13,222 nucleotides of DNA from Candidatus Neomicrothrix sp. UBA7388 (GTDB lineage Bacteria; Actinomycetota; Acidimicrobiia; Acidimicrobiales; Poriferisodalaceae). How positions within the stretch are numbered: position 1 is the first letter of the stretch; each line of letters begins with the position of its first letter. The notes under the pieces were generated by a model, which had not been told where the DNA came from, made no database searches, and saw only the letters and a program-made list of their open reading frames with translations. The position numbers and the translations under genes were made by a program. Shown here one piece after another: positions 6,526 to 13,222 of this stretch. Location: NCBI GenBank assembly GCA_002470695.1, contig DKNM01000060.1, positions 1-13,222 on the forward strand. Direction: 5' to 3'.

Positions 6526-7272
6526 TTATTGAGCCCACTTCACCTTAGGGACGCTAGGAACCGCTACATCTATCAACTGAGCTTTCGTCTCGAGTTTCTC
6601 CAAATGACCCAAAGTTGCCGCTAAGGACACAACTTTTGCCCCCAAACGTCGGTTATCGCCAAACAACACTTCAGTCGAGTTCTTAAGAGTTCCAGCAATC
6701 TCGCCTTTGTCTTCCAAGCGCAACGCTAGAAACTCCTCGATCATCTCTGGCGACATCAGAACGAGAAGCGAAATCAGACTGGAACTATCGCTTTCTAAGG
6801 AAGACCCCGGAACTCCGGCAGCCCGGATACCGCTCAGTCGAGGCAATTCGGGAGGCAACTTCATCCCCGGACTTAAGACTGTGCCGTCCTCAGCAACCAA
6901 TGCCCAGTAACTTTGTTGAGTCATCGCAAGAGCTATTGGTCGATGTTCAGTGATATTTACAGTTACGACTCCACCAACCAAGGATCGACTCACATGCGCT
7001 TCCTTCACTCCGGGAATCATTTCAATTCGTTCTCTAGCATGAGCTGCATCGGTTGACAGAATTGAATCCCCTTGCTCCACCCCAAGGAACTTCTCTACTT
7101 CCATAAGCGTTACCCGATGGAGGCCGTGAACTTCAACGCGATCTATTTGAAGAAGAGGCGATACACCTAGCAAAATGAATGCTCCAACACCGATGACAAC
7201 ACAAGCGGTCAATAGCGTTATCACTTTTCGCGCAAGCCCTGAGAGGCGACCTCGAAGTAGATTTACTCCCAT
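6526..7272 (-). CDS. ftsQ: Cell division protein FtsQ/DivIB
   Basis: Bitopic membrane protein of the divisome that, with FtsB/FtsL-type partners, controls septal wall synthesis by FtsW and its transpeptidase. The 248-residue product has a short basic cytoplasmic end (R8, R10, R15, K16), one membrane helix at about 17-37 (VITLLTACVVIGVGAFILLG), a POTRA domain at about 43-110 (IDRVEVHGLHRVTLMEVEKF to VTVNITEHRPIA) and the beta-rich FtsQ domain to the end (YWALVAEDGTVLSPG from 122; NRRLGAKVVSL about 208-217). It starts at ATG eight bases after the murB stop. No Shine-Dalgarno is near, so translation probably depends on ribosomes finishing murB. Its place immediately upstream of ftsZ matches the classic dcw order. 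The sequence is divergent outside the POTRA region, as is normal for FtsQ. Confidence 0.93.
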   Translation of the reverse strand: MGVNLLRGRLSGLARKVITLLTACVVIGVGAFILLGVSPLLQIDRVEVHGLHRVTLMEVEKFLGVEQGDSILSTDAAHARERIEMIPGVKEAHVSRSLVGGVVTVNITEHRPIALAMTQQSYWALVAEDGTVLSPGMKLPPELPRLSGIRAAGVPGSSLESDSSSLISLLVLMSPEMIEEFLALRLEDKGEIAGTLKNSTEVLFGDNRRLGAKVVSLAATLGHLEKLETKAQLIDVAVPSVPKVKWAQ

Positions 7273-7280
7273 GCGCGCTG

Positions 7281-8204
7281 TCAGAACCCCACGCGCTGAA
7301 TCTCAGTTTTAAGCGAAACACCAGCCTCGACATAAACACGGTGTGCAACCTGGTTCATCAACTCATTTACGTCATTTGCTGATCCCCCGGGGTCTACTTG
7401 AAAGAAATTTGCGTGCTTATTAGAGACCGATGCAGAACCTACGCGCAGTCCTTTGAGACCCAGTTTTTCAATGAGCGAACCAGCACTCTCTCCATCGGGG
7501 TTTACAAATACTGAACCTGCATTCTGCCCTCCTGGCTGGTTTTCTCGTCGCCATTGGACTATTTCAGTCAACAGCTCCTCGCCAGCAGACCGTTCACCAA
7601 AGGCCAACTTCAAGGTTGCTCCCAACACGATTTCGGACGGTTGGATCCGACTTTGCCGATAACCAAAAGCAAGTTCGGAGAGGACTCTAATTTCATAAGC
7701 AGATTTTTCAAGGTCAAATATGCGGACCGACTCGACTGACGCGGCCATATCGCCGCCATGCCCTCCCGCATTCATTCTCACCGCCCCGCCAATCGACCCT
7801 GGGACACCTACAGCCCACTCAAAGCCGACCAACTCTTCCGCTACGGTCTTCCGTGCCACAACCGGCAGTGCCGCATTACCACCTACGTTTATTCGACCAC
7901 CGCCTGTGTCTATTTCTATGCTTTCAAACTCTTTTCCGAGCGCCACTGTTATTCCCGGAAAGCCTTGATCCGCTACTAAAAGATTTGACCCCTTACCAAT
8001 AATCAAAACGGGTAAACCAGTTCTGCGGCGCGCCTCAGCAATTTTCTGCAGATCACCCTCGCTCGATGCTTTGACGAACAGAGCCGTCTTCCCCCCTACT
8101 CTGTAGGTCGTAATACCGCCCAGATCGACGTCGGTCTGTCCTAAAGCACCCAATATTTGCTGGGCTTCGTTAAGTCTTTGGTTCAGCTCGTTTGTCGAAC
8201 TCAT
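7281..8204 (-). CDS. murB: UDP-N-acetylenolpyruvoylglucosamine reductase (MurB)
   Basis: FAD-dependent reductase that converts UDP-GlcNAc-enolpyruvate to UDP-MurNAc with NADPH in the cytoplasm. The 307 residues match the short type II form. Seen in order: ITTYRVGGKT (31-40), the FAD-binding LIIGKGSNLLVAD (67-79), GVPGSIGGAVRMNAGG (133-148), FGYRQS (180-185), the catalytic serine in NAGSVFVNP (S231), LIEKLGLKGLRVGSASVS (244-261) with NKHANFF, and the C-terminal catalytic glutamate E301 in LKTEIQRVG. The ATG overlaps the murC stop by four bases (ATGA) and lacks a clear ribosome site, so it is probably translated by coupling to murC. The next gene, ftsQ, is 8 bases on. A murC-murB-ftsQ order is seen in several lineages; in many Actinobacteria murB lies elsewhere. 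Confidence 0.97.
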   Translation of the reverse strand: MSSTNELNQRLNEAQQILGALGQTDVDLGGITTYRVGGKTALFVKASSEGDLQKIAEARRRTGLPVLIIGKGSNLLVADQGFPGITVALGKEFESIEIDTGGGRINVGGNAALPVVARKTVAEELVGFEWAVGVPGSIGGAVRMNAGGHGGDMAASVESVRIFDLEKSAYEIRVLSELAFGYRQSRIQPSEIVLGATLKLAFGERSAGEELLTEIVQWRRENQPGGQNAGSVFVNPDGESAGSLIEKLGLKGLRVGSASVSNKHANFFQVDPGGSANDVNELMNQVAHRVYVEAGVSLKTEIQRVGF

Positions 8205-9610
8205 TTATCCAATGCTTTGCGTCGGTGTTGCACTTCGTCCGCTACCGATGTCAGATCGCCTGCTCCCATAGTGAGACACAGGTCACCTGGTTGCAGCACC
8301 GAATCCAAGTATTCGGCTACCTGGTTGCGCTCAGAAATATACGTCAAAGAAGTGTGTGGGTTCGCTTCGAGTACAGCGCGAGCAACTAGTTCCCCGGTGA
8401 TACCGGGTTGGGCCGTCTCACCCGCGCCGTATATGCCTGTAAGGACGACATGGTCAGCATCAACAAATGAATCCGCGAAGTCCTTCCAAAGGTTAGCCGT
8501 CCTGCTGAAACGGTGAGGCTGAAAAACCGCTACGACTCTCTGCCACTCACCTACTTTCGCAGCAGCTAGCACCGAGGAAACTTCAGTTGGTAAGTGCGCA
8601 TAATCGTCGACATAAACAACATTGTTTTGCTCACCGCGAAACTCGAACCGCCTGGCTACACCAGCGAATTTACCCAGGGCCGAGGTCACCGATTCGGGTT
8701 CAGCTCCCAATTCGACCGCTGTCACGAATGCTGCGGTGGCATTAAGTACGTTGTGAACTCCGGGTATCGGAAGGTTGCACTGGGCCACAACCTTATTTCC
8801 GAATGAAATTTTAAATGATGACGAGTAACGGTGCCCCTCGATATCTTCAATCCGGTAGTTGGACAGCGAGGACTGCCCATAGGTAATGCAGCCCCCTACC
8901 TTCGCAGCAATGTTGGAAGCGGAAGGGTCATCTGCACAAACGACGCGGGGCCCAGATGCAGAGCGCAGAAATACTTCGAATGCATCAAGAAGCGCTTCGT
9001 AGGAACCGAAATAATCGAGGTGGTCAGCCTCAACGTTTGTAACGACAGCAGCTTCTGCCTTTAGCTGTATAAAAGTTCCATCAGACTCATCGGCCTCGAC
9101 GACAAACAAATCTCCTCGTTCGTTCCAGACAGCTCCAGACCCAATGTCGTTAAGATCGCCACCGACAATAAAAGACGGCATAAGCCCTGAATCTGTTAAA
9201 GCTAAGGCCAACATCGAAGAAGTAGTAGTTTTCCCATGAGTGCCTGAGACAGCGATCGTTTTTTTAGTAGCGCATATAGCTGCAAGTATTTCGGCTCGAC
9301 TGAGCACATTTATTCCTAGCCTACGGGCCTCAACTATCTCTGGATTATCGTCCGGCACTGCAGTGGACCGGCAGAGAATTTGTGGTCCATCGAGATTTCC
9401 GGCGCTGTGTCCGATAGCGATGCGAGCCCCCAGCGAACGAAGCCTATTGACCCCCGCCGACTCACGAAGATCACTGCCACTCACCAAGTATCCACTCGCT
9501 AAGAGAACAGCCGCTATCGCGTTCATACCTGCACCGCCAGCGCCAACGACGTGAACTGACTTAACCTCCGAGAGGTCGAACTTGCCTCTGTTAGACGAGG
9601 TCAAGGCCAT
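8201..9610 (-). CDS. murC: UDP-N-acetylmuramate--L-alanine ligase (MurC)
   Basis: ATP-dependent cytoplasmic ligase that adds L-alanine, the first stem residue, to UDP-MurNAc. From the ATG at 9610 it is 469 residues, the usual length. The N-terminal UDP-binding domain has SVHVVGAGGAGM (18-29). The ATPase domain has the P-loop GTHGKTTT (123-130), VEADESDGTF (171-180) and NVEADHLDYF (192-201). The C-terminal domain has GVHNVLNA (284-291), RRFEFRGE (320-327), DDYAHLP (335-341), QPHRFSRT (364-371) and GAGDL (449-453). The usual DDYAHHP motif has Leu (TTA) for its second His. The frame continues upstream to an ATG at 9697, but that would add 29 residues and overlap murG by 107 bases. The chosen ATG overlaps it by 20. 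A TTG at 9604, with AAGG eight bases upstream, is another possibility. Identity is secure, the start less so. Confidence 0.95.
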   Translation of the reverse strand: MALTSSNRGKFDLSEVKSVHVVGAGGAGMNAIAAVLLASGYLVSGSDLRESAGVNRLRSLGARIAIGHSAGNLDGPQILCRSTAVPDDNPEIVEARRLGINVLSRAEILAAICATKKTIAVSGTHGKTTTSSMLALALTDSGLMPSFIVGGDLNDIGSGAVWNERGDLFVVEADESDGTFIQLKAEAAVVTNVEADHLDYFGSYEALLDAFEVFLRSASGPRVVCADDPSASNIAAKVGGCITYGQSSLSNYRIEDIEGHRYSSSFKISFGNKVVAQCNLPIPGVHNVLNATAAFVTAVELGAEPESVTSALGKFAGVARRFEFRGEQNNVVYVDDYAHLPTEVSSVLAAAKVGEWQRVVAVFQPHRFSRTANLWKDFADSFVDADHVVLTGIYGAGETAQPGITGELVARAVLEANPHTSLTYISERNQVAEYLDSVLQPGDLCLTMGAGDLTSVADEVQHRRKALDK

Positions 9611-10754
9611 CACCTTTTCGGTCTTCGTCTCGAAAGACGCTAGAGGAATACTCTTCCAGAAGATCGGCGACGCGCTGTGTCGCATCACGGGGACCAATGC
9701 TTCGATTACGTCGGTCAGAGTCTGGCTCGTTCGAAGTTGGGAAATCAGTGAGCATTCGCCTTACTTCCTGATGGAATTTGGCTCCGTCTAACTCACTATC
9801 TTCTACCAGAGCGCCGAGACCGTTTTCGATCAAATACTCAGCGTTACGGCGCTGGTGATCCTTGGGCGCACCAGGCAAGGGAATCATTATGGCCGGCACT
9901 CCGAGAACTGCAAGTTCTGAAACCGTGGAGCCACCTGGGCGGCAGACTACTAAGTCCGCTGCTGCCAACGCCTTTGGGAGATCGTCGTCATACTCGAGTG
10001 AGCGAACCACTGAGGGCAAATCGTTCGGCAACATTGACCAGTCTCTGCGCCCGACAACGTGATGGATAATCGGCAACTGATACTTGCCTGCCGCTTCCCA
10101 CAGAGCCTCATTGATCCGTCGCGAACCCAACGACCCGCCAAACACAACGACCACTGGTTCATCGTCGGGCCAATCCAATACTGCCCTGTTTGACCTACCG
10201 GATCGATCTGCCTCCAAAACAGCTGACCGCAGAGGGTTACCGGTGAGGACTTCGTCGCGCAGACCTGTGCCTAAGGCGGGAACAGCTGCGGCGCGCGCGA
10301 ATCTCGTAAGGAGACAATTGACCGAAGAAGCAACGACATTTTGTTCAGTTAAAACGAGAGGCACTCTACAAACAATGGCCCCAAAGGCTGCTGGTAGCGC
10401 GGCATATCCACCGAGAGACAGAACGACTGAAGGGCGCTCACGGCGAACGATCCATACACCTCGCAGCATTCCCCAAATAATGCCGAGAGCGTTGAGGATG
10501 TTAGTAACTGAAATCTTTCGCCCGTTAAGCCCCCGCCCACTCAGCGCAATGAACCGGAAACCGGCAGCAGGGACCATGTCTATTTCAACTCCACGGGCGC
10601 TTCCCACGAAAAGGACCATTTCTCTGGCCCACCCGCGCTTCACGAGTTCCTCTGCAACAGCCAAGCCAGGGAGAAGATGTCCAGCGGTGCCGCCCCCAGC
10701 AACTACCACACCAGCTCTAGGTCGCTTAGAGCGAGACGAAATGCCAAAGGTCAT
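9591..10754 (-). CDS. murG: UDP-GlcNAc:lipid I N-acetylglucosaminyltransferase (MurG)
   Basis: GT-B glycosyltransferase at the inner face of the membrane; it transfers GlcNAc from UDP-GlcNAc to lipid I to form lipid II, the substrate of FtsW. The 387-residue product has the first glycine loop GGGTAGHLLPGLAVAEEL (20-37, the actinobacterial GTAGH form), LSLGGYAALPAAFGA (112-126), TEQN (136-139), TGNPLRS (171-177), the second loop GGSLGSRRIN (206-215) and the UDP-GlcNAc site DLVVCRPGGSTVSELAVLG (267-285) then IPLPGAPKDHQRRNA (291-305). E280 aligns with the donor-binding Glu. The family's usual PG after EQNxx reads AS here. A 35-40-residue charged tail goes beyond the fold and runs into murC. The ATG overlaps the ftsW stop by four bases, implying coupling. 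Confident. Confidence 0.97.
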   Translation of the reverse strand: MTFGISSRSKRPRAGVVVAGGGTAGHLLPGLAVAEELVKRGWAREMVLFVGSARGVEIDMVPAAGFRFIALSGRGLNGRKISVTNILNALGIIWGMLRGVWIVRRERPSVVLSLGGYAALPAAFGAIVCRVPLVLTEQNVVASSVNCLLTRFARAAAVPALGTGLRDEVLTGNPLRSAVLEADRSGRSNRAVLDWPDDEPVVVVFGGSLGSRRINEALWEAAGKYQLPIIHHVVGRRDWSMLPNDLPSVVRSLEYDDDLPKALAAADLVVCRPGGSTVSELAVLGVPAIMIPLPGAPKDHQRRNAEYLIENGLGALVEDSELDGAKFHQEVRRMLTDFPTSNEPDSDRRNRSIGPRDATQRVADLLEEYSSSVFRDEDRKGDGLDLV

Positions 10755-11887
10755 ATCGACTGTCTCGTAACATTAAGCAAAACTCCAGCTGCAAGCGCAT
10801 TGACGACCAGAGCAGTACCTCCGTAAGAGATAAACGGCAAGGTAACTCCCGTAATCGGCAGAAACTGGAGGACTCCACCAAGGTTCACGACCACTTGAGC
10901 CAGGAACCATACCGATATACCTGCCGCAAGGAGGGAGCCAAACACGTCGGGCGCGAGTTGAGCTGTTCGAAACCCAGTCAGAATTATTGCTCCGAGCAAG
11001 ATCAGTACTGCTAGGGCGCCAATAAAACCTAACTGCTCACCTACAACGGCAAAAACAAAGTCAGTGTGAGGCGCGGGAACCCAACCCCATTGAGCGTGAC
11101 CGGCAGAAATACCCGTTCCCCTCAGACCTCCATTAGCGAGACTCAACAAACCTTGCGTGACCTGCCACCCGGCCCCTTCTGGGTTATCTGAAGCAGAAAG
11201 AAACCCCAATACTCTATCTCTTCGATACGGGGAACCTAAAACACACAGCAACCCAACTGCGAGGCCAGGCGCTGCTAGTGAAGCTAGGTGTTTGAAAGGC
11301 ACACCCGCAGCCCACATCATGCCAATCGCAATTGCACCAATCATGATGGCCGTACCCAAATCAGGCTGAGCAAGAATAAGCGCACAAATGACCACCAGAC
11401 CGACGCCAATTGGAAAGGTCACTCGATCAAAGCGGTCGAGGAAGTAGCGCCTTTGATCCAAAAAGGACGCTACCGATACAACCAAAGCGAATTTGACTAT
11501 TTCCGACGGTTGTACTGTCCTCCCTGCAATTTCGAGCCACCTTTGGCTACCCCCGCTGGAGCGCCCCCAGAGCAGAACAGCAACCAGAGACGAAGTTGCC
11601 AAGATTAAGAGGGCTGGAGCAAAACGCCGCCATCTTCGATAATCGAAACCGACAGTTGTTAGTAGAACAAATACTGCGACGGTTACGTATGCAGCGTGCC
11701 AACCGAAGGTCGCAAAGGCGTCTCCTGCTTGATTAATTGATGAGGGAGTCGATGCCGAGAGCACAGTAACCGCCCCCGTCAGAAAGAGAAGCAGCGTAGA
11801 AGCCAACAAAACTAGATAACGGACCGGGGGCGAAGAACGCGTTGCAACGGGCTTCGCCTGACCCAACGATTGATCGATCAACCTCAT
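10751..11887 (-). CDS. ftsW: Septal peptidoglycan glycosyltransferase FtsW (SEDS family)
   Basis: Polytopic membrane enzyme that polymerises lipid II at the septum together with a class B penicillin-binding protein. The 378-residue product has about ten hydrophobic segments. SEDS signatures: GSQRWLEIAGRTVQPSEIVK (113-132), LAQPDLGTAIMIGAIAIGM (172-190), GWQVTQGLLSLANGGLRGTG (240-259), PAPHTDFVFAVVGEQLGFIG (271-290) with the presumed catalytic Asp D276, and PITGVTLPFISYGGTALV (344-361). FtsW rather than RodA is favoured by its position between murD and murG in the dcw cluster and by the PAPHTDFVFAVVGEQLG wording. The ATG overlaps the murD stop by four bases, and the downstream murG start overlaps its own stop in the same way. 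The cytoplasmic N-terminus is short (about 22 residues), without the long extension seen in some mycobacterial homologues. Confidence 0.96.
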   Translation of the reverse strand: MRLIDQSLGQAKPVATRSSPPVRYLVLLASTLLLFLTGAVTVLSASTPSSINQAGDAFATFGWHAAYVTVAVFVLLTTVGFDYRRWRRFAPALLILATSSLVAVLLWGRSSGGSQRWLEIAGRTVQPSEIVKFALVVSVASFLDQRRYFLDRFDRVTFPIGVGLVVICALILAQPDLGTAIMIGAIAIGMMWAAGVPFKHLASLAAPGLAVGLLCVLGSPYRRDRVLGFLSASDNPEGAGWQVTQGLLSLANGGLRGTGISAGHAQWGWVPAPHTDFVFAVVGEQLGFIGALAVLILLGAIILTGFRTAQLAPDVFGSLLAAGISVWFLAQVVVNLGGVLQFLPITGVTLPFISYGGTALVVNALAAGVLLNVTRQSI

Positions 11888-13221
11888 CTTGCTTGATACT
11901 CCTTGACCATTTGACCGACAATTCGCCTAAAATCATCGCCTCGCTGTTCATAATTTTGATACCAGTCGAATGATGCACAGGCCGGTGAAAGAATGATATT
12001 TCCACTTCCGCTGGCAGCGATTTCCCTAGCTTTTCGCACCGCCTCTTCCATCGAAGTTGCCCTTAGCACCTCGAGCGCTCCTTTGAACACTTCGCTTACC
12101 TCTTCAGCGCATTCCCCAATAGCAACAACCCCATCAAGCATCGGAACAAGTGTTTCCAGAAGAGTTAAGTCAAGACCTTTGTTGCGACCACCCGCAATCA
12201 AGACCGAGTTTCGTAGGCCTGAGACCCCAGCAATTGTTGCGTGAGGGGTGGTCGCCTTGCTGTCATTAAAGAAACGGATTCCACCAATTGTTTTTAAGTA
12301 TTCCATTCGATGCCCAAGACCTTCGAATTCAGATAACGCTTCGCCTATTGCTTGGCCGGAAACCCCCATTAATTTGGCTAAAGCCGAAGCAGCGGCAGCG
12401 TTGAGTAGATCGTGAGGCCTACTCAGAGGCAGGTCGGAAATTGCAATTATTTGTTCCCCATGGGCTACTAAGTGATCTCCGGCACAACAAACGTCGCCTT
12501 CGGAAAGACCAAACGTCACTAATTGAGCTTCCAACTGAGGGAGCCAAGGAGCCATCGAGTCCCCTTCCACTGGAAGAACTGCGAAATCAGATGCTCTTTG
12601 GCCTTGAAAAATCTTTGCTTTTGCCGCGGCATAAGATTCAAAATCACCATGCCAATCAAGATGGTCCGGTGACAGATTTAACCAAGCTGCTGCATCACTT
12701 CGAAAGTAACGAACTCTTTCCAAGTCAAAAGAGGACGCCTCAACCACGAACATCTCACAGTCCTCGGGGCTTATCTGAACCGCATCGGCGAAGGGAACTT
12801 CACTGTTACCCGTAGCGATTGCGGAGAGCCCTGATTGGCAGAGCATCTCTCTTACCAAGTGCGTCACCGTAGTTTTACCATTTGTACCCGTAATGGCGAT
12901 TCGCGGACGCTCATCCCATTGAGCACCTAGATCCAGCTCGCTCAAAATTTCTAAGTCCGAAAGACCGGCTATCCGATTAATTGGATGGTGCTCGGGGATC
13001 CCAGGGCTGAGAATTAGACTCGAAGCATCGCTTAAGACTTTGCGCACCTCTGTTTCGGAAGTGCCAGAAACAAGCTCTACCTCTAGTTTGGTGGCAATAG
13101 CCGACACGAGCTCCGGCCGGTCGTCAATGGCAATAACTTCGTGACCGCGGGTTTTAAGCGCTCTAACTACCGCTTGACCAGTAACCCCAAGTCCTCCCAC
13201 AACAGTCCTCGTCAAATCCAT
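11884..13221 (-). CDS. murD: UDP-N-acetylmuramoyl-L-alanine--D-glutamate ligase (MurD)
   Basis: ATP-dependent cytoplasmic ligase that adds D-glutamate to UDP-MurNAc-L-Ala, the step after MurC. The 445 residues are the normal length. Motifs: N-terminal nucleotide-binding VVGGLGVTGQAVVRAL (7-22), SPGIP (72-76), P-loop GTNGKTTVTH (112-121), VVEASSFDLERV (159-170), LNLSPDHLDWHG (181-192), K201 in YAAAKAKIF as the likely carbamylated lysine, HDLLNAAAA (270-278), FFNDSKATTPHAT (317-329), GGRNKGLDL (344-352) and LSPACASFDWYQNYEQRG (411-428). The ATG lies one base inside the window edge. The N-terminal motif begins where expected, so the gene is probably complete, but its ribosome site and any start further upstream cannot be seen. 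It is the first gene of the visible block; mraY and murF commonly lie upstream in such clusters. Confidence 0.95.
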   Translation of the reverse strand: MDLTRTVVGGLGVTGQAVVRALKTRGHEVIAIDDRPELVSAIATKLEVELVSGTSETEVRKVLSDASSLILSPGIPEHHPINRIAGLSDLEILSELDLGAQWDERPRIAITGTNGKTTVTHLVREMLCQSGLSAIATGNSEVPFADAVQISPEDCEMFVVEASSFDLERVRYFRSDAAAWLNLSPDHLDWHGDFESYAAAKAKIFQGQRASDFAVLPVEGDSMAPWLPQLEAQLVTFGLSEGDVCCAGDHLVAHGEQIIAISDLPLSRPHDLLNAAAASALAKLMGVSGQAIGEALSEFEGLGHRMEYLKTIGGIRFFNDSKATTPHATIAGVSGLRNSVLIAGGRNKGLDLTLLETLVPMLDGVVAIGECAEEVSEVFKGALEVLRATSMEEAVRKAREIAASGSGNIILSPACASFDWYQNYEQRGDDFRRIVGQMVKEYQAR

Positions 13222-13222
13222 G

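Noticed and set aside
7270..7300. Seven-base direct repeat CAGCGCG at the murB-ftsQ junction (minus strand)
   Set aside because: One copy lies in the murB coding end; it is short and GC-rich and shows no palindromy or promoter link.
10084..10770. A 228-codon open frame on the plus strand opposite murG
   Set aside because: It lies antisense to a MurG gene with all motifs intact. The product is a Pro/Arg/Thr-rich string without recognisable domains, and such long shadows are common opposite coding sequence.
1..13222. Mobile element, CRISPR array, tRNA or a novel defence or metabolic system
   Set aside because: Every stretch over about 130 bases is accounted for by conserved housekeeping genes in a known order. 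I saw no repeat array, terminal inverted repeats, transposase, integrase or cloverleaf.

Overview
The window is a conserved chromosomal cell-wall and cell-division locus (a dcw cluster) from a bacterium that is most likely actinobacterial. It contains twelve minus-strand genes plus the 3' part of one plus-strand gene. Four things point to Actinobacteria: a SepF/DivIVA divisome with no ftsA next to ftsZ; the MurG glycine loop GGGTAGH; an isoleucyl-tRNA synthetase of the eukaryote-like type 2 (KLSKR signature, no C-terminal zinc finger); and the order ftsZ-pgeF-yggS-sepF-yggT-divIVA. By eye the base composition is near 50% GC, which with murB lying between murC and ftsQ would suit a member of the Acidimicrobiia or a related lineage. 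That finer placement is an inference.

Layout. Bases 1-2196 (+) hold ileS, which lacks its 5' end. The rest is read on the minus strand. From right to left, in transcription order, it runs murD, ftsW, murG, murC, murB, ftsQ, ftsZ, pgeF, yggS, sepF, yggT and divIVA. The murD-to-ftsQ block is very tight: four-base stop/start overlaps at murD/ftsW, ftsW/murG and murC/murB, a short overlap at murG/murC, and 8 bases between murB and ftsQ. The only sizeable non-coding stretch is the 130 bases between ftsQ and ftsZ. It carries a good sigma70-like promoter facing ftsZ and two abutting palindromes at the predicted transcription start. A second group (ftsZ, pgeF, yggS, sepF, yggT, divIVA) follows with short gaps. 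It meets ileS tail to tail with only 5 bases between stop codons.

How the genes work together. MurC, MurB and MurD carry out cytoplasmic steps that build the UDP-MurNAc-peptide precursor. MurG makes lipid II at the membrane, and FtsW polymerises lipid II at the septum. FtsQ links the periplasm-side divisome. FtsZ forms the ring, SepF anchors it to the membrane in the absence of FtsA, and DivIVA marks negatively curved membrane such as poles and septa. YggT is a small membrane protein of the same neighbourhood. PgeF guards peptidoglycan precursor composition and YggS handles pyridoxal phosphate homeostasis.

I see no mobile element, CRISPR array, tRNA, rRNA or clearly new system here. The observations worth checking are small: the ftsZ promoter/palindrome region, the head-on ileS-divIVA junction, a His-to-Leu change in a MurC signature, and a few start-codon and hairpin details.
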